From contig CAZJJZ010000023.1 of assembly GCA_964546505.1 (NCBI GenBank), positions 1 to 23,708 on the forward strand: a stretch of DNA of 23,708 nt, given 5' to 3'. Origin of the DNA: CAZJJZ01 sp964546505 (GTDB lineage: Bacteria > Patescibacteriota > Gracilibacteria > UBA1369). Within the stretch, counting starts at the first letter, position 1; every line of letters begins with the position of its first letter. The notes below the pieces were generated by a model that worked only from the letters and a program-made list of their open reading frames with translations, made no database searches and was not told the origin of the DNA. This document shows, one piece after another, positions 7,923-16,491 of this stretch. The translations under genes and the position numbers were made by a program.

Positions 7923-8585
7923 ATGAAAGTGAAGCAGTTAAACAAACGGGGCTGGGTGATGGCGCGCGTGGGAGTTTTTAAGAGAGGATGGGGTGGATGT
8001 GCCCAGCAGAAGCGTGTTGGTGGATTGGTGCGGGCTTTTACCTTGATTGAATTGATGATCGTGATGGCGATTATCGCGCTACTGACGGTTTTGGCTTTGT
8101 CCAATTATGCCAGTGTGCAAGCGGCCGCGCGGTTGGATTTTGCCACGGATGCTTTGGTGGCAAGTTTGCGGGAACAGATGATGTTGGCGAAGAGTGGGAG
8201 GACAGAAGATCGGAAATTGCAATGTTTTGCGGTGAAGTTTGGCGGGGAGGGGGGATTTGAGGTGGGGAGTAGTGAATATAAGGCGGTGGATGGGCAGAAG
8301 GTTGATGAATGTGATGATGTTGCTAGCTGGCAGCAGAAGGATTTTGTGGGGAATGGGGTGAAGATGAAGGTGGGAGAGGTAGGTGGTTCAGCGACACATG
8401 GTTTTTCTGTAGAGATTTACTTTAAGCCACCTTTTGGCAAGGCTGTGGGTAAAGACAATAACGTTGTCACCAAAAGCTATCAATTCCAAATTTTGTCAGA
8501 AAATAGCGCTGATTCTTCCCCCAGATATGTCTGTTTCGATCCGCAAAATCAAAGTGCGGTGGGGTCGAAAACAGCCTGCGATTAA
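7923..8585 (+). CDS. Type IV pseudopilin, GspH/FimT-like
   Basis: A minor pilin with a class III signal. The prepilin motif RA|FTLIELMIVMAIIALL puts Glu at +5 and a hydrophobic helix after the cleavage site. The -1 residue is Ala instead of Gly. The leader is 38 residues from the ATG at 7923 (or 26 from an internal Met), much longer than the usual 5-10, and basic. The helix continues into a GspH-like segment (RLDFATDALVASLREQMMLA), then a variable globular domain with two Cys near the end. The gene begins 10 nt after pilC. Codons between 8185 and 8400 are extremely G-rich, with GGGGAGGGGGG at 8244-8254, unlike the AT-rich neighbours. A TTG at 7917 is a less likely start. Confidence 0.85.
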   Translation: MKVKQLNKRGWVMARVGVFKRGWGGCAQQKRVGGLVRAFTLIELMIVMAIIALLTVLALSNYASVQAAARLDFATDALVASLREQMMLAKSGRTEDRKLQCFAVKFGGEGGFEVGSSEYKAVDGQKVDECDDVASWQQKDFVGNGVKMKVGEVGGSATHGFSVEIYFKPPFGKAVGKDNNVVTKSYQFQILSENSADSSPRYVCFDPQNQSAVGSKTACD

Positions 8586-8629
8586 GATCTCCTTGTGAGT
8601 ATTTAGTGCTTCTAAAAAGTGCTTTTTTG

Positions 8630-8638
8630 TGCTATAAT
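8630..8638 (+). promoter_or_regulatory. Extended -10 promoter inside the pilin operon
   Basis: TGCTATAAT, a perfect extended -10, in the 76-nt gap after the first pseudopilin and preceded by a T-rich tract. No clear -35. Predicted start near 8645, leaving a 17-nt leader before the GTG at 8662. It would allow the second half of the pilin cluster to be expressed separately from pilN/O/C. Confidence 0.5.
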
Positions 8639-8661
8639 ATGAAGAAATTTTAATTTTTTCG

Positions 8662-9441
8662 GTGGTGTGGAAAATTTTTAGAAAATTGGGGTGGAAATTA
8701 GGTCGGGAATTGCCGCTTTTTGCCAAAGCTTTTACTTTGCCGGAAGTGGTCATTGCAATCAGTATTTTGGTGATGACGATTACCACTGCTACCGGAATTT
8801 TGGTTACCGTGATGCGCACAAATAGTGATAACGTGAATAGCTTGGTGGCTTATGGACTGGCGCAGGAGGGCATTGAGGCCGTGCGGGCAATGCGCGATAG
8901 CAATTGGTTTTTGGTTTTAATTTTTCAGGGTGGGACGGGGGGGGAGCCTGGTTCAACGGTGTGGGTGGATGATTCTGGTGCTTTGCCAACTGAAAGCAGT
9001 GATGCAAAATATTTTATTTTGCAGAAGAATGAAAGTGTGGCAGAAAATTGTGGAAATAAGCCAAGTCAAACAGCATTTGGTAATGCCTGTCTGCCATTCA
9101 AGTTTATTCCAGTGGAAACTGACATTAATGCTGATGCTCAAGCAAAAGAATCTGACAATACTCAAGTTTATAAATCCAAATCAGGAGAATTAGTAAATTT
9201 TATCCAAAACCCAAACTCCACCTCCACCCCCTCCGGCTTCTCCCGCTTCATCAAAATTGAAGCAAAAGATTTTTGCAAAGACATGAGCTCATCGAATACG
9301 ACATCTTCAAGCGGTTCTAGTGGATGCAGCAACATCACCTCCTCCAAATACCAAGTCACCAGCTATGTTTCCTGGAATACCGCCAGTGGACAGGAGCGGA
9401 AAGTGGTTTTGACTACTGAATTAACTGATTGGAAAAAATAA
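8662..9441 (+). CDS. Type IV pseudopilin, PilV-like
   Basis: A 259-residue minor pilin with GTG start and a 23-residue basic leader, then KA|FTLPEVVIAISILVM: Glu at +5 and Ala at -1. After the helix comes the segment LAQEGIEAVRAMRDSNWF (about 70-87), which I associate with PilV-type minor pilins of Patescibacteria. The rest is a variable domain with a Ser/Thr-rich stretch near residue 215 and several cysteines. A run of eight G (8937-8944) lies in the reading frame, within GGGTGGGACGGGGGGGG, an unusual sequence in AT-rich DNA that could slip or form a quadruplex. The stop overlaps the next start (TAATG at 9439-9443). Confidence 0.85.
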   Translation: MVWKIFRKLGWKLGRELPLFAKAFTLPEVVIAISILVMTITTATGILVTVMRTNSDNVNSLVAYGLAQEGIEAVRAMRDSNWFLVLIFQGGTGGEPGSTVWVDDSGALPTESSDAKYFILQKNESVAENCGNKPSQTAFGNACLPFKFIPVETDINADAQAKESDNTQVYKSKSGELVNFIQNPNSTSTPSGFSRFIKIEAKDFCKDMSSSNTTSSSGSSGCSNITSSKYQVTSYVSWNTASGQERKVVLTTELTDWKK

Positions 9442-10151
9442 TGAAACAAATTTTGCAGAAAATCAGTGCTGTTAGAATGATGGCTTTTGGAGCCGTGAAA
9501 GCTTTGGTACTGGCTGTGAAAAATTTTCGAATTGGGCAGAAAAAAGCTTTTACTTTGATGGAACTTTTAATTGCCATGTCGATTTTTGTGATTTTTTTGA
9601 CTCTGGCCGGAAGCTCTTATATCAGCATTATCCGAGCGCAGAAAAGTGCCAATGAAGTGCGCCAAATGTATTCTGATTTGCGGGGATTTATTGATGAAGT
9701 TAATGAAACGATGCGTAGCGGGCGAATTGATTATTCGTGTTATAGCGATGTTCGTTCAAGTTCAAACCCAAATATTGATATAAGCTGTGATAGTGGAGCT
9801 CAAATCTCTGCCAAAAATCGCTTAATCATCGCTTCCAATGACGGTCTAAAGAAAACGCATTTTATCTATGAAAGTGAATCCAATACTCTCAAAGAAAAAA
9901 TTTACGCCCGACAGAGTTTGAGTGAAAGTTGGATTTCTTCAGAAAAACCCCTCAATTTCCAAAATCTACAAATCAAAAATTTGCAGTGGGACATTGCGCC
10001 AAAGCAAGATCCTAATGTTAATTTTGCTGATCTATCAACTCAATTGCAGCCGATGGTGTGGGTGAATTTGAGTGTGACTAGCAAAATTCCGACTGTGCAA
10101 TTTGATTTGGATTTTCAAACTTTAATCACTAGCCGTTTTAGCCAATCATGA
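9441..10151 (+). CDS. Type IV pseudopilin, PilW/GspJ-like
   Basis: A 236-residue minor pilin counted from the ATG at 9441, which overlaps the previous TAA; the TTG at 9429 is a weaker choice. Its leader is 36 residues and basic, followed by KKA|FTLMELLIAMSIFVIF with Glu at +5 and again Ala at -1. The helix leads into a globular domain typical of PilW/GspJ minor pilins, ending in a beta-rich region. Only two cysteines are seen in the mature part. The TGA stop overlaps the ATG of the next gene (ATGA), so the operon is tightly coupled here. Confidence 0.83.
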   Translation: MKQILQKISAVRMMAFGAVKALVLAVKNFRIGQKKAFTLMELLIAMSIFVIFLTLAGSSYISIIRAQKSANEVRQMYSDLRGFIDEVNETMRSGRIDYSCYSDVRSSSNPNIDISCDSGAQISAKNRLIIASNDGLKKTHFIYESESNTLKEKIYARQSLSESWISSEKPLNFQNLQIKNLQWDIAPKQDPNVNFADLSTQLQPMVWVNLSVTSKIPTVQFDLDFQTLITSRFSQS

Positions 10152-11461
10152 AAATAAAAATTGCTAAAATTTGTGGCTTGAGAAGACAAAAAACTGCTGA
10201 TAAAGCGGTGTGTTTGCAGTTGCAGAATTTTTTGCTACGTCCTAAACAAGCTTCAGCGTTGCTGATTATGTTGCTTCTGATGGGCTTGCTGATGACTTTG
10301 AGTTTGGGAATTAGTAATTTGGTGATTCGGGAAATTTCCGTGACGCAATCTTTGGTGGACGCCAATAAAGCTTATTATGCGGCGGAGGCCGGGGTGGAAA
10401 ATGCTTTGCTGGGTTTGAAGCATAATGAACCTGGGTTTGAGGGCGAAGCAACAGGTATTGCTACGGATCTCGACCCCTTCTTCCAATATCAAGTTTCCAT
10501 CGATAATTCCACCTCCACAATTCCCGACTTTCCGGAGGATAGACCAATTTATTTAAATGAATTCTGTGAAAAAACTGATGCCAATAATCCCTTTGCGATT
10601 GGTTATTCATTTGCAGCTTTAAAAAGTAGTGCAACTTGTCCAGAAGCGACTTTCAAAGTTTTAGGTTTGAATGAAACTCATATTATTCCATTATATCGTG
10701 CCGCTCCTGGTGGTGGTTCAGAAAAAATTAGTAATTTTTTGGTGCAATATTATACCAGCTCTGCGCAATTGCAGGGAGAATTAGCTGATTTGGAGTTGCA
10801 ATATTTTGATATTTTGCGCTGGAAAATTTATGGTCGGCCAATTAATGATTTGGGTAGGACTGAGTCGATTGCTGATTTTTATCCCAGTGTGGATAATGCC
10901 GGGCCGACCAATCCGGTTTGTATTGGAACAGATGCCAGTTTGAGGGGATCTATTTACAAGGAAGATTGCATTTTTCCTGTTTTAACTCTTGATGTTAGTC
11001 AGGGCCAAAATGATACAGTCTGGTCCGGTGCCCGTGAATGTTATGCCACTGATGCGGGAATTTTTGTTACTGGTGGCGCGCAGATTAAGGGAACGAGCGT
11101 GGATAAAGACGTGCAAGGTAGTGATTCCGGACAATGCGATATGCGTAGTTTTATTGATTCACATGAGCAAAATTATTTGGTGCTGACCAATATGACCAAT
11201 CCGGCGGTGCTGGGAATTGGTAGTACGGCTGATAAAGAACAGATTCGCAAAGCTAATATCTATTATCGAGTGATAACTAGCCAAGACTCGGACTCTCCGC
11301 AACTGGTGCCGGATTTCGCTATGATACATGCGGATGGAATGGTGCAAAAGGGCGATGAAATTCGCAAAAGTTTGGAGGTGAAATACAAAGCTCCAGGATT
11401 TTTACCGGTTTTCAATTTTTCTTTGTATAAAACTGCCAGTGGGGACAAGTCTAACGAGTAA
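10148..11461 (+). CDS. PilX-like minor pilin/assembly protein
   Basis: A 437-residue membrane-anchored protein. After a basic 36-residue N-terminus comes QASALLIMLLLMGLLMTLSL (about 34-53), then NKAYYAAEAGVENALLGL (about 73-90), the hallmark of PilX N-terminal domains. PilX proteins are scaffold-like minor pilins cotranscribed with PilV/PilW, as here. It has no Glu+5 prepilin motif, so processing is doubtful. The C-terminal 330 residues form a long, apparently beta-rich extracellular domain with scattered cysteines that I do not recognise and that could act as an adhesive tip. It overlaps the upstream gene by 4 nt and closes the pilin series. Confidence 0.8.
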   Translation: MKIKIAKICGLRRQKTADKAVCLQLQNFLLRPKQASALLIMLLLMGLLMTLSLGISNLVIREISVTQSLVDANKAYYAAEAGVENALLGLKHNEPGFEGEATGIATDLDPFFQYQVSIDNSTSTIPDFPEDRPIYLNEFCEKTDANNPFAIGYSFAALKSSATCPEATFKVLGLNETHIIPLYRAAPGGGSEKISNFLVQYYTSSAQLQGELADLELQYFDILRWKIYGRPINDLGRTESIADFYPSVDNAGPTNPVCIGTDASLRGSIYKEDCIFPVLTLDVSQGQNDTVWSGARECYATDAGIFVTGGAQIKGTSVDKDVQGSDSGQCDMRSFIDSHEQNYLVLTNMTNPAVLGIGSTADKEQIRKANIYYRVITSQDSDSPQLVPDFAMIHADGMVQKGDEIRKSLEVKYKAPGFLPVFNFSLYKTASGDKSNE

Positions 11462-11510
11462 ATCCGCGAACTAACAAAATAAATAAATTTAAAAAACTAA
11501 ACCAAAAACA

Positions 11511-14500
11511 ATGACTTACTTATTTCAAAACAAAAATGAATTACTGTGGCGGGGAAAGGTGAGCGGGGGGAGATTTGTGGGGATGGCGCTGAGAGCAGAA
11601 CAACCGAGTGCAGGTGAGGAGGAGCGGAAAGAACCAAAAAAAGAGAAGGATCAGCGACCACCTGAAGCTAAGGAAGCTGCTGCCAATCAATTAAAAAACA
11701 AATTGCAAGATACGGTTACTGGAGCAGAAACAAAGAAAGTAGAATCATTCGTGAATGACGAATTGGACAAATTGAAGGGGGTGCTGGATGGAGCGAATGT
11801 GGGGAATTTGATAGAAACAAAAGGAAGTCCTCCTAAAAAAAAGCTTGTTGACTTTGCAAGTAATGACAGTGTTAAAAGTTTAATTGAGGCTTCAAAAGCT
11901 GCAGTTTCTGATAATCAAGTTGACGGTAAACCAGACGCCGCTGACGCCGCAGAAAAAAAATTCATTGCCAGCGTACTCCCAAAATATTTAATGCGTTCTC
12001 TTTCAGAAGCGATTGGGATGAAGTCAGTAACAACTGATAAAGTAGAGATTGAAAAAGAATTGAAGTCTTTACAAATCACTTCAGCTTCGATTGTAAATGG
12101 TCAATGGAAATTTGTAAGAGAATCTGGTGCAAACGCAGCAAATCCTCAACCACAAGAAAAGTATTTAACTCCCACTCGTGAGGCAGAGGTTCAGCAAGAA
12201 AATGAAGCTAAAGCAAAAGAAGCTGAACAAAAACATATAGCAGAGCGTGCTAAAGCTTTAGAAAAAGTGGATTTGAAGTCGGTGACGTCTCAAAAAGTTG
12301 ATTTCACTTTTGGTGGCGACAATCTGAAGTTGGAACAAAAATATGATGATGTTTTTAGCCAACTTTCGAAGAGTCTTCAACCGCGTAACATTTTTTCTGC
12401 AGATGATTTGCAAAAAACTTTTTCTGATAATTACAATCAAAACAAAGAAAGCTTTAAAAAGATCTATGGCGTTAAAGAGGATTACAAACTACCGGATAAT
12501 TTTTCAGAAATCATCTTAGCGCTCAATAAAAATGGTTTTCGATCGATCAAAATCGAGTCCGGCAAATTGGTCATGATTGATGATAAAGGCAAATCACACA
12601 GCGACTTTTTTAGTGGTTCAACTTTGAAAGATGCTCCTGATGCGCACGATATTTATCTGGATCCGCTTTTAAAACAAAAAGCAGATGCGGAAAAGAAGCT
12701 GATTGTTGATTTGTCTAAAGAAAAAGTAAATCCTCCTGAAGTGCAAAGAGTCATTGATGAGCTGAAAAAGATGGGTGAAAAAGTGGAAACTCGTTACTTG
12801 GATTTATTTCAAAAGATTTTGGATTATGAAAAAGGTGGAAGTCCGGTGAAATCGAAAATTAGTTTAAATGGCACTGAAATGCCTTTAATTTTTGGTTATA
12901 ATGCCGAGAAAAATGATTATGTTTTAAACGTTGATAAAGCCTATGGTGGTCATATTTATTCTAATAGTAAAGAAGGTATTTTGAGCACAATTAATTCGGG
13001 TGAATTTTTACGTTTATTCCAGGAAAATGGTTTGAAGGCCAAATCCAATTATCCGGATTTGAAATTATTAGACGAGCCAAAAGAGACAACAAAAGGTTAT
13101 GTATTCTTGGCTTTGGATTGGCAATTACCAGGTATTGATCCAAAAGTTTGGGTTAGGGCGGAAAACCATGGTCGTGTGAGTGTGGTTATCCAGGGGAAAG
13201 AAATTGGTGTTGATGGTCAGGATACTTATCGTTTTGTGGCAGAGGATATGCAGGATTTGCAAAATAAATTGAATCGCTTCGTGATATTTAATAGAAAAAT
13301 GAAAGAAAAGAATTACGAAATTGATTGGCAACCTGGTGGAGCAGGGCACAGAGTTGAGGTGCCTTCACGCAGATTGTTAGATGGAAAAGTTCAACGTGAA
13401 AGGAGGGAGATGTTGAGGAAAGAAGAATGGTTGTATGAGCAATTAGATTCTACGGATAAATTAAATTCAATAATCAAAAAATCACCTGAATTGAGTCAAT
13501 TGGGTAAAGTAGATTTTGTCAGACAGAAATTTGATAGAAGTGAGAATGAACATGGTGCTATAATGGTCAAATTTGATTGGATGAATAGACTGCATCCGGG
13601 GTCTTATTTTGAAATCAAAATTCCTGAAGGTAGTGCAAAAATGAATTTGATAATGCAGCCTGGGGATAATCCTGTTGGCAGTGGTCTGGAATTAGTGAAA
13701 GATGTTTTATTGGCGATGAAAGACGCAAAAAGTTTGGATGTGAGTGTGGCGGCAGAAGGTAGGAAGCGAGAATTTTTAAATGGAAAATTGAGTGAAAATG
13801 GACATGAAAATTGGGAATTAGCTCCCGGAGTGGAAATTTCTGCTTTATTTGGCACGCACCTAGAAATGAAATTTGCCAAGGATGCGGTGCCAAAAGATTT
13901 TGATGCGTTGGTTAATGGAAAGACTAACTGGTCTGAAGTGTTAAAGCAATTAAAGGAACTTGGTTATTTGAGGGAGAAAAAAGCTTCTGAAGATCGAAAA
14001 GAGGAGGAAGCGGAGCCTGTGGTGAAGTATGATTTTACTGATATTTCAAAAGTGGTTTATGAGGGTACTACTACTAGGGTTTTTCCATCAACCAAAGAAT
14101 ATACCCAGCAGAAATTTGATACATTATTTAGTAGTGAAAAAGATTTTAAAGATGTTTTGGAAACACTCAAAAAGCCTGTTTTAAATGATTTGAAGAAATA
14201 CCTTTATGCCTGTCATTCGAATTTGGAAGGAACTTCGACTGAACAGAATGCGACTTATCGTCAATTGGAGCTTACTGTAACCAAAAGAGCAATTGAGATG
14301 AATTATCCAGATGCAAAGCAAACTTTAACACCTAACATTGCCAAAAAAATTCTTGATCAAGTGAAAATGCAATTATTAACGCCACAAGAGTACATGGAAC
14401 ATTGTACTCAGGTAGAAGCAAGAGATAAATATCGAGCGGAAAAAGCTGTAAGAGAAAAAGCTGCAAAAGAAACTGCAGATGCTGAGTTGAATGGTAAATC

Positions 14501-14906
14501 TGTGAAAGACTATTTAGAAAATCATCCTTTTGATCAAAATGAAAACTCATTAGCACTGCAAGCATCACAGCTGTTGTTTGAAATAAGTCAAAAAGATGGG
14601 AAAAAACAAATAACTGATTTTTATTCTGCAACCTTTGCAAATGTGGAGTACCAAAACTTGCGTGATCAATTAATTATTAATTTGAAAGTGGGACAGGGGA
14701 AAAGTGGTGGTGCGCCATTTGAATATATGTGTTTGAAAATTTTCAAAGATAGTGCGAACAAAACAAAAGTGTCTATCGCGGAAGGACAAAACTTATCATA
14801 TGAAACTTTTTCACGCGCAGAGAAATTTAATTTAGACGATATTACTAAAACGGCACAATCCAAGCGCAGTAGTGTTGTCAAAGAATTAATGGCAAATCTA
14901 AAATAG
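11511..14906 (+). CDS. Large protein of unknown function (1131 aa)
   Basis: I do not recognise this protein. It has no signal peptide or membrane helix, so it is predicted cytoplasmic unless exported by an unusual route. After a short start (LLWRGKVSGGRFVGMALRAE) residues 30-70 are highly charged and probably disordered, and helical Lys/Glu/Ala-rich stretches lie near 225-255 and 965-1000. Between them at least three weakly similar beta-rich modules may be present, near 529-570 (LALDWQLPG), 682-720 (VKFDWMNRLHPG) and 1052-1095 (LIINLKVG), each followed by a Gly-containing strand pair. Only three cysteines. It follows the PilX-like gene by 49 nt without a clear promoter, so it may be the last gene of the pilus operon. 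A hairpin terminator follows it. A G6 tract occurs near its 5' end (11565-11570). Confidence 0.85.
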   Translation: MTYLFQNKNELLWRGKVSGGRFVGMALRAEQPSAGEEERKEPKKEKDQRPPEAKEAAANQLKNKLQDTVTGAETKKVESFVNDELDKLKGVLDGANVGNLIETKGSPPKKKLVDFASNDSVKSLIEASKAAVSDNQVDGKPDAADAAEKKFIASVLPKYLMRSLSEAIGMKSVTTDKVEIEKELKSLQITSASIVNGQWKFVRESGANAANPQPQEKYLTPTREAEVQQENEAKAKEAEQKHIAERAKALEKVDLKSVTSQKVDFTFGGDNLKLEQKYDDVFSQLSKSLQPRNIFSADDLQKTFSDNYNQNKESFKKIYGVKEDYKLPDNFSEIILALNKNGFRSIKIESGKLVMIDDKGKSHSDFFSGSTLKDAPDAHDIYLDPLLKQKADAEKKLIVDLSKEKVNPPEVQRVIDELKKMGEKVETRYLDLFQKILDYEKGGSPVKSKISLNGTEMPLIFGYNAEKNDYVLNVDKAYGGHIYSNSKEGILSTINSGEFLRLFQENGLKAKSNYPDLKLLDEPKETTKGYVFLALDWQLPGIDPKVWVRAENHGRVSVVIQGKEIGVDGQDTYRFVAEDMQDLQNKLNRFVIFNRKMKEKNYEIDWQPGGAGHRVEVPSRRLLDGKVQRERREMLRKEEWLYEQLDSTDKLNSIIKKSPELSQLGKVDFVRQKFDRSENEHGAIMVKFDWMNRLHPGSYFEIKIPEGSAKMNLIMQPGDNPVGSGLELVKDVLLAMKDAKSLDVSVAAEGRKREFLNGKLSENGHENWELAPGVEISALFGTHLEMKFAKDAVPKDFDALVNGKTNWSEVLKQLKELGYLREKKASEDRKEEEAEPVVKYDFTDISKVVYEGTTTRVFPSTKEYTQQKFDTLFSSEKDFKDVLETLKKPVLNDLKKYLYACHSNLEGTSTEQNATYRQLELTVTKRAIEMNYPDAKQTLTPNIAKKILDQVKMQLLTPQEYMEHCTQVEARDKYRAEKAVREKAAKETADAELNGKSVKDYLENHPFDQNENSLALQASQLLFEISQKDGKKQITDFYSATFANVEYQNLRDQLIINLKVGQGKSGGAPFEYMCLKIFKDSANKTKVSIAEGQNLSYETFSRAEKFNLDDITKTAQSKRSSVVKELMANLK

Positions 14907-14913
14907 TTTACAT

Positions 14914-14942
14914 TTGACTTCCTGACTGGCTTTTCTTAAGCT
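14914..14942 (+). promoter_or_regulatory. Weak candidate promoter of metG
   Basis: TTGACT (14914-14919) is 17 nt from TAAGCT (14937-14942), a poor -10. If used, transcription would start near 14950, in the loop of the terminator hairpin, so metG mRNA would not contain the full hairpin. Low certainty. Confidence 0.22.
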
Positions 14943-14977
14943 GAAGTGGCTTTACAAACATGTTACTTCAGCTTTTT
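14938..14977 (+). terminator. Rho-independent terminator of the large gene, adjoining the metG start
   Basis: A perfect 10-bp inverted repeat AAGCTGAAGT (14938-14947) / ACTTCAGCTT (14965-14974) with a 17-nt loop, running into five T (14973-14977). The loop holds an 8-nt palindrome AACATGTT. The metG ATG begins at 14980, three bases after the T tract. Confidence 0.7.
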
Positions 14978-14979
14978 AT

Positions 14980-16485
14980 ATGAAAAGTCAGCATTCGGGC
15001 AAATTTTATATCACCACTTCGATTCCTTATGTGAATTCCAAGCCTCATGTGGGCTTTGCGATGGAATTGGTGCATTGTGATTTTTTGGCGCGTTATCATC
15101 GTTTGCATGGTAATGAAACTTATTTCCTTACCGGAACCGATGAACATGGTGTAAAAATCGCTGAAGTGGCGGAAAAAGAAGGGATTTCGGCACAGAAATT
15201 GACCGATAAATATTCGGCTGAATTTGCCCGTTTGGCACAAGAAATGAAAGCTACCAATGATGATTTTGTGCGCACCACTCAGGAGAGACATATTCATTTT
15301 GTGCAGGAATTGTGGCAAAAATTGGCTGCGGCAGGTGACATATACAAGTCCAAATATCAAGGGCTGTATTGTGTGGGCTGTGAAAGATTTTTGCCGGAAA
15401 AGGAGCTGGTGGATGGCAAATGTCCAATTCATCAAACAGTACCCAAGGTGGTGGAAGAGGAAAATTATTTTTTTCGTCTTTCCAGATATGCCCAGAAAAT
15501 TCAGGATTTGATTGAAAAAGATGAGGTGAAAATTTGGCCGGAAAGTAAAAAAAATGAATTACTGAATTTGATGAAAGAAGGAGTGGAAGATGTTAGTTTT
15601 TCACGTAGTAAGGAGGCTTATAAATGGGGAATTCCTGTTCCCGGAGACGAAAATCAATTGATGTATGTGTGGTGCGATGCCCTGCCCAATTATCTTTCTG
15701 TGATTGATCAGGAAAAGTTTTGGCCGGCTGATGTCCATGCCATCGGTAAAGATATTTTGCGCTTTCATGCTTTGGTATGGGTGGGAATGCTGCTTTCTGC
15801 CAACTATGCTTTACCCAAAAATATTATGGTGCATGGTTTTATTACCTCTGATGGTCAAAAGATGAGTAAATCACTGGGGAATGTGGTTAATCCTTTTGAT
15901 TATATTGAAAAATATGGTTATGAAGCTTTGCGATTTTTTTTATTGCGAGAAATTCCCACTTTGGATGATGGGGATTTTAGTGCGGCGCGTTTTGGCATTG
16001 TGTATAGCGAGGATATGGCCAATACAATTGGAAATTTGGTGAGTAGGGTGCTGGCGATGAGCAAAAAATATTTTTCCGGTAAAGTGGAAAAATTGGAAGT
16101 AGATGCGCGTTGGCAAGATTTGGTAAGTAGAATCTGGCAACAGTATCATCAGTCTGTGAGTAATTTTGATTTCAAAAAAGCTTTAGAACAGGTTTTGGAT
16201 CTAGCAAGAGAGGCCAATAAATATGTGGAGGACGAAAAACCCTGGGTGCTAGCTAAAGAGGACACGGTTAAATTGCAAAAAGTGATTTATAATTTATTGG
16301 AAGTGATACGCCACCTGGCCTTAATGTTATTGCCGGTTTTACCAGACAAGGCGGAAGCGATTTTGCGGGTGTTTTATGCGGAAGCGGCAGCACATAATTG
16401 GCTGGGTAGACAGAAATTCGGTGAATTGGTGGAAATTGAGTTAAAGGAGGATTTGGCTATTTTGTTCCCTAGGTTAGAGGTGTAG
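14980..16485 (+). CDS. metG: Methionyl-tRNA synthetase
   Basis: A cytosolic class Ia aminoacyl-tRNA synthetase that charges tRNA-Met. 501 residues, a short form without the C-terminal tRNA-binding extension of E. coli MetG. The signature HIGH-type motif is PHVGF (22-26), slightly divergent at its last position, in the context ITTSIPYVNSKPHVGF. TGTDEHG and the KMSKS loop (294-298) in GQKMSKSLGNVVNP are intact. A zinc-knuckle-like segment, CVGCERFLP with a later C-P-I-H, sits in the connective domain near 128-150. The anticodon-binding helical domain follows to the end. The ATG lies directly after a terminator hairpin; no Shine-Dalgarno is present. It converges on the VirB2-like operon with only 6 nt between the stops. 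Confidence 0.96.
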   Translation: MKSQHSGKFYITTSIPYVNSKPHVGFAMELVHCDFLARYHRLHGNETYFLTGTDEHGVKIAEVAEKEGISAQKLTDKYSAEFARLAQEMKATNDDFVRTTQERHIHFVQELWQKLAAAGDIYKSKYQGLYCVGCERFLPEKELVDGKCPIHQTVPKVVEEENYFFRLSRYAQKIQDLIEKDEVKIWPESKKNELLNLMKEGVEDVSFSRSKEAYKWGIPVPGDENQLMYVWCDALPNYLSVIDQEKFWPADVHAIGKDILRFHALVWVGMLLSANYALPKNIMVHGFITSDGQKMSKSLGNVVNPFDYIEKYGYEALRFFLLREIPTLDDGDFSAARFGIVYSEDMANTIGNLVSRVLAMSKKYFSGKVEKLEVDARWQDLVSRIWQQYHQSVSNFDFKKALEQVLDLAREANKYVEDEKPWVLAKEDTVKLQKVIYNLLEVIRHLALMLLPVLPDKAEAILRVFYAEAAAHNWLGRQKFGELVEIELKEDLAILFPRLEV

Positions 16486-16491
16486 TGTAGT

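Noticed and set aside
2100..10151. Recoded UGA (genetic code 25)
   Set aside because: UGA ends ftsH and the PilW-like gene at sensible positions, and no conserved gene has in-frame UGA.
14938..14977. T-box or SAM riboswitch before metG
   Set aside because: Only a simple hairpin of about 40 nt is present; there is no room for, or sign of, the conserved cores of these riboswitches.
16486..16491. Bidirectional terminator between metG and the VirB2-like operon
   Set aside because: Only 6 nt separate the convergent stops and no inverted repeat with T tract is seen there.
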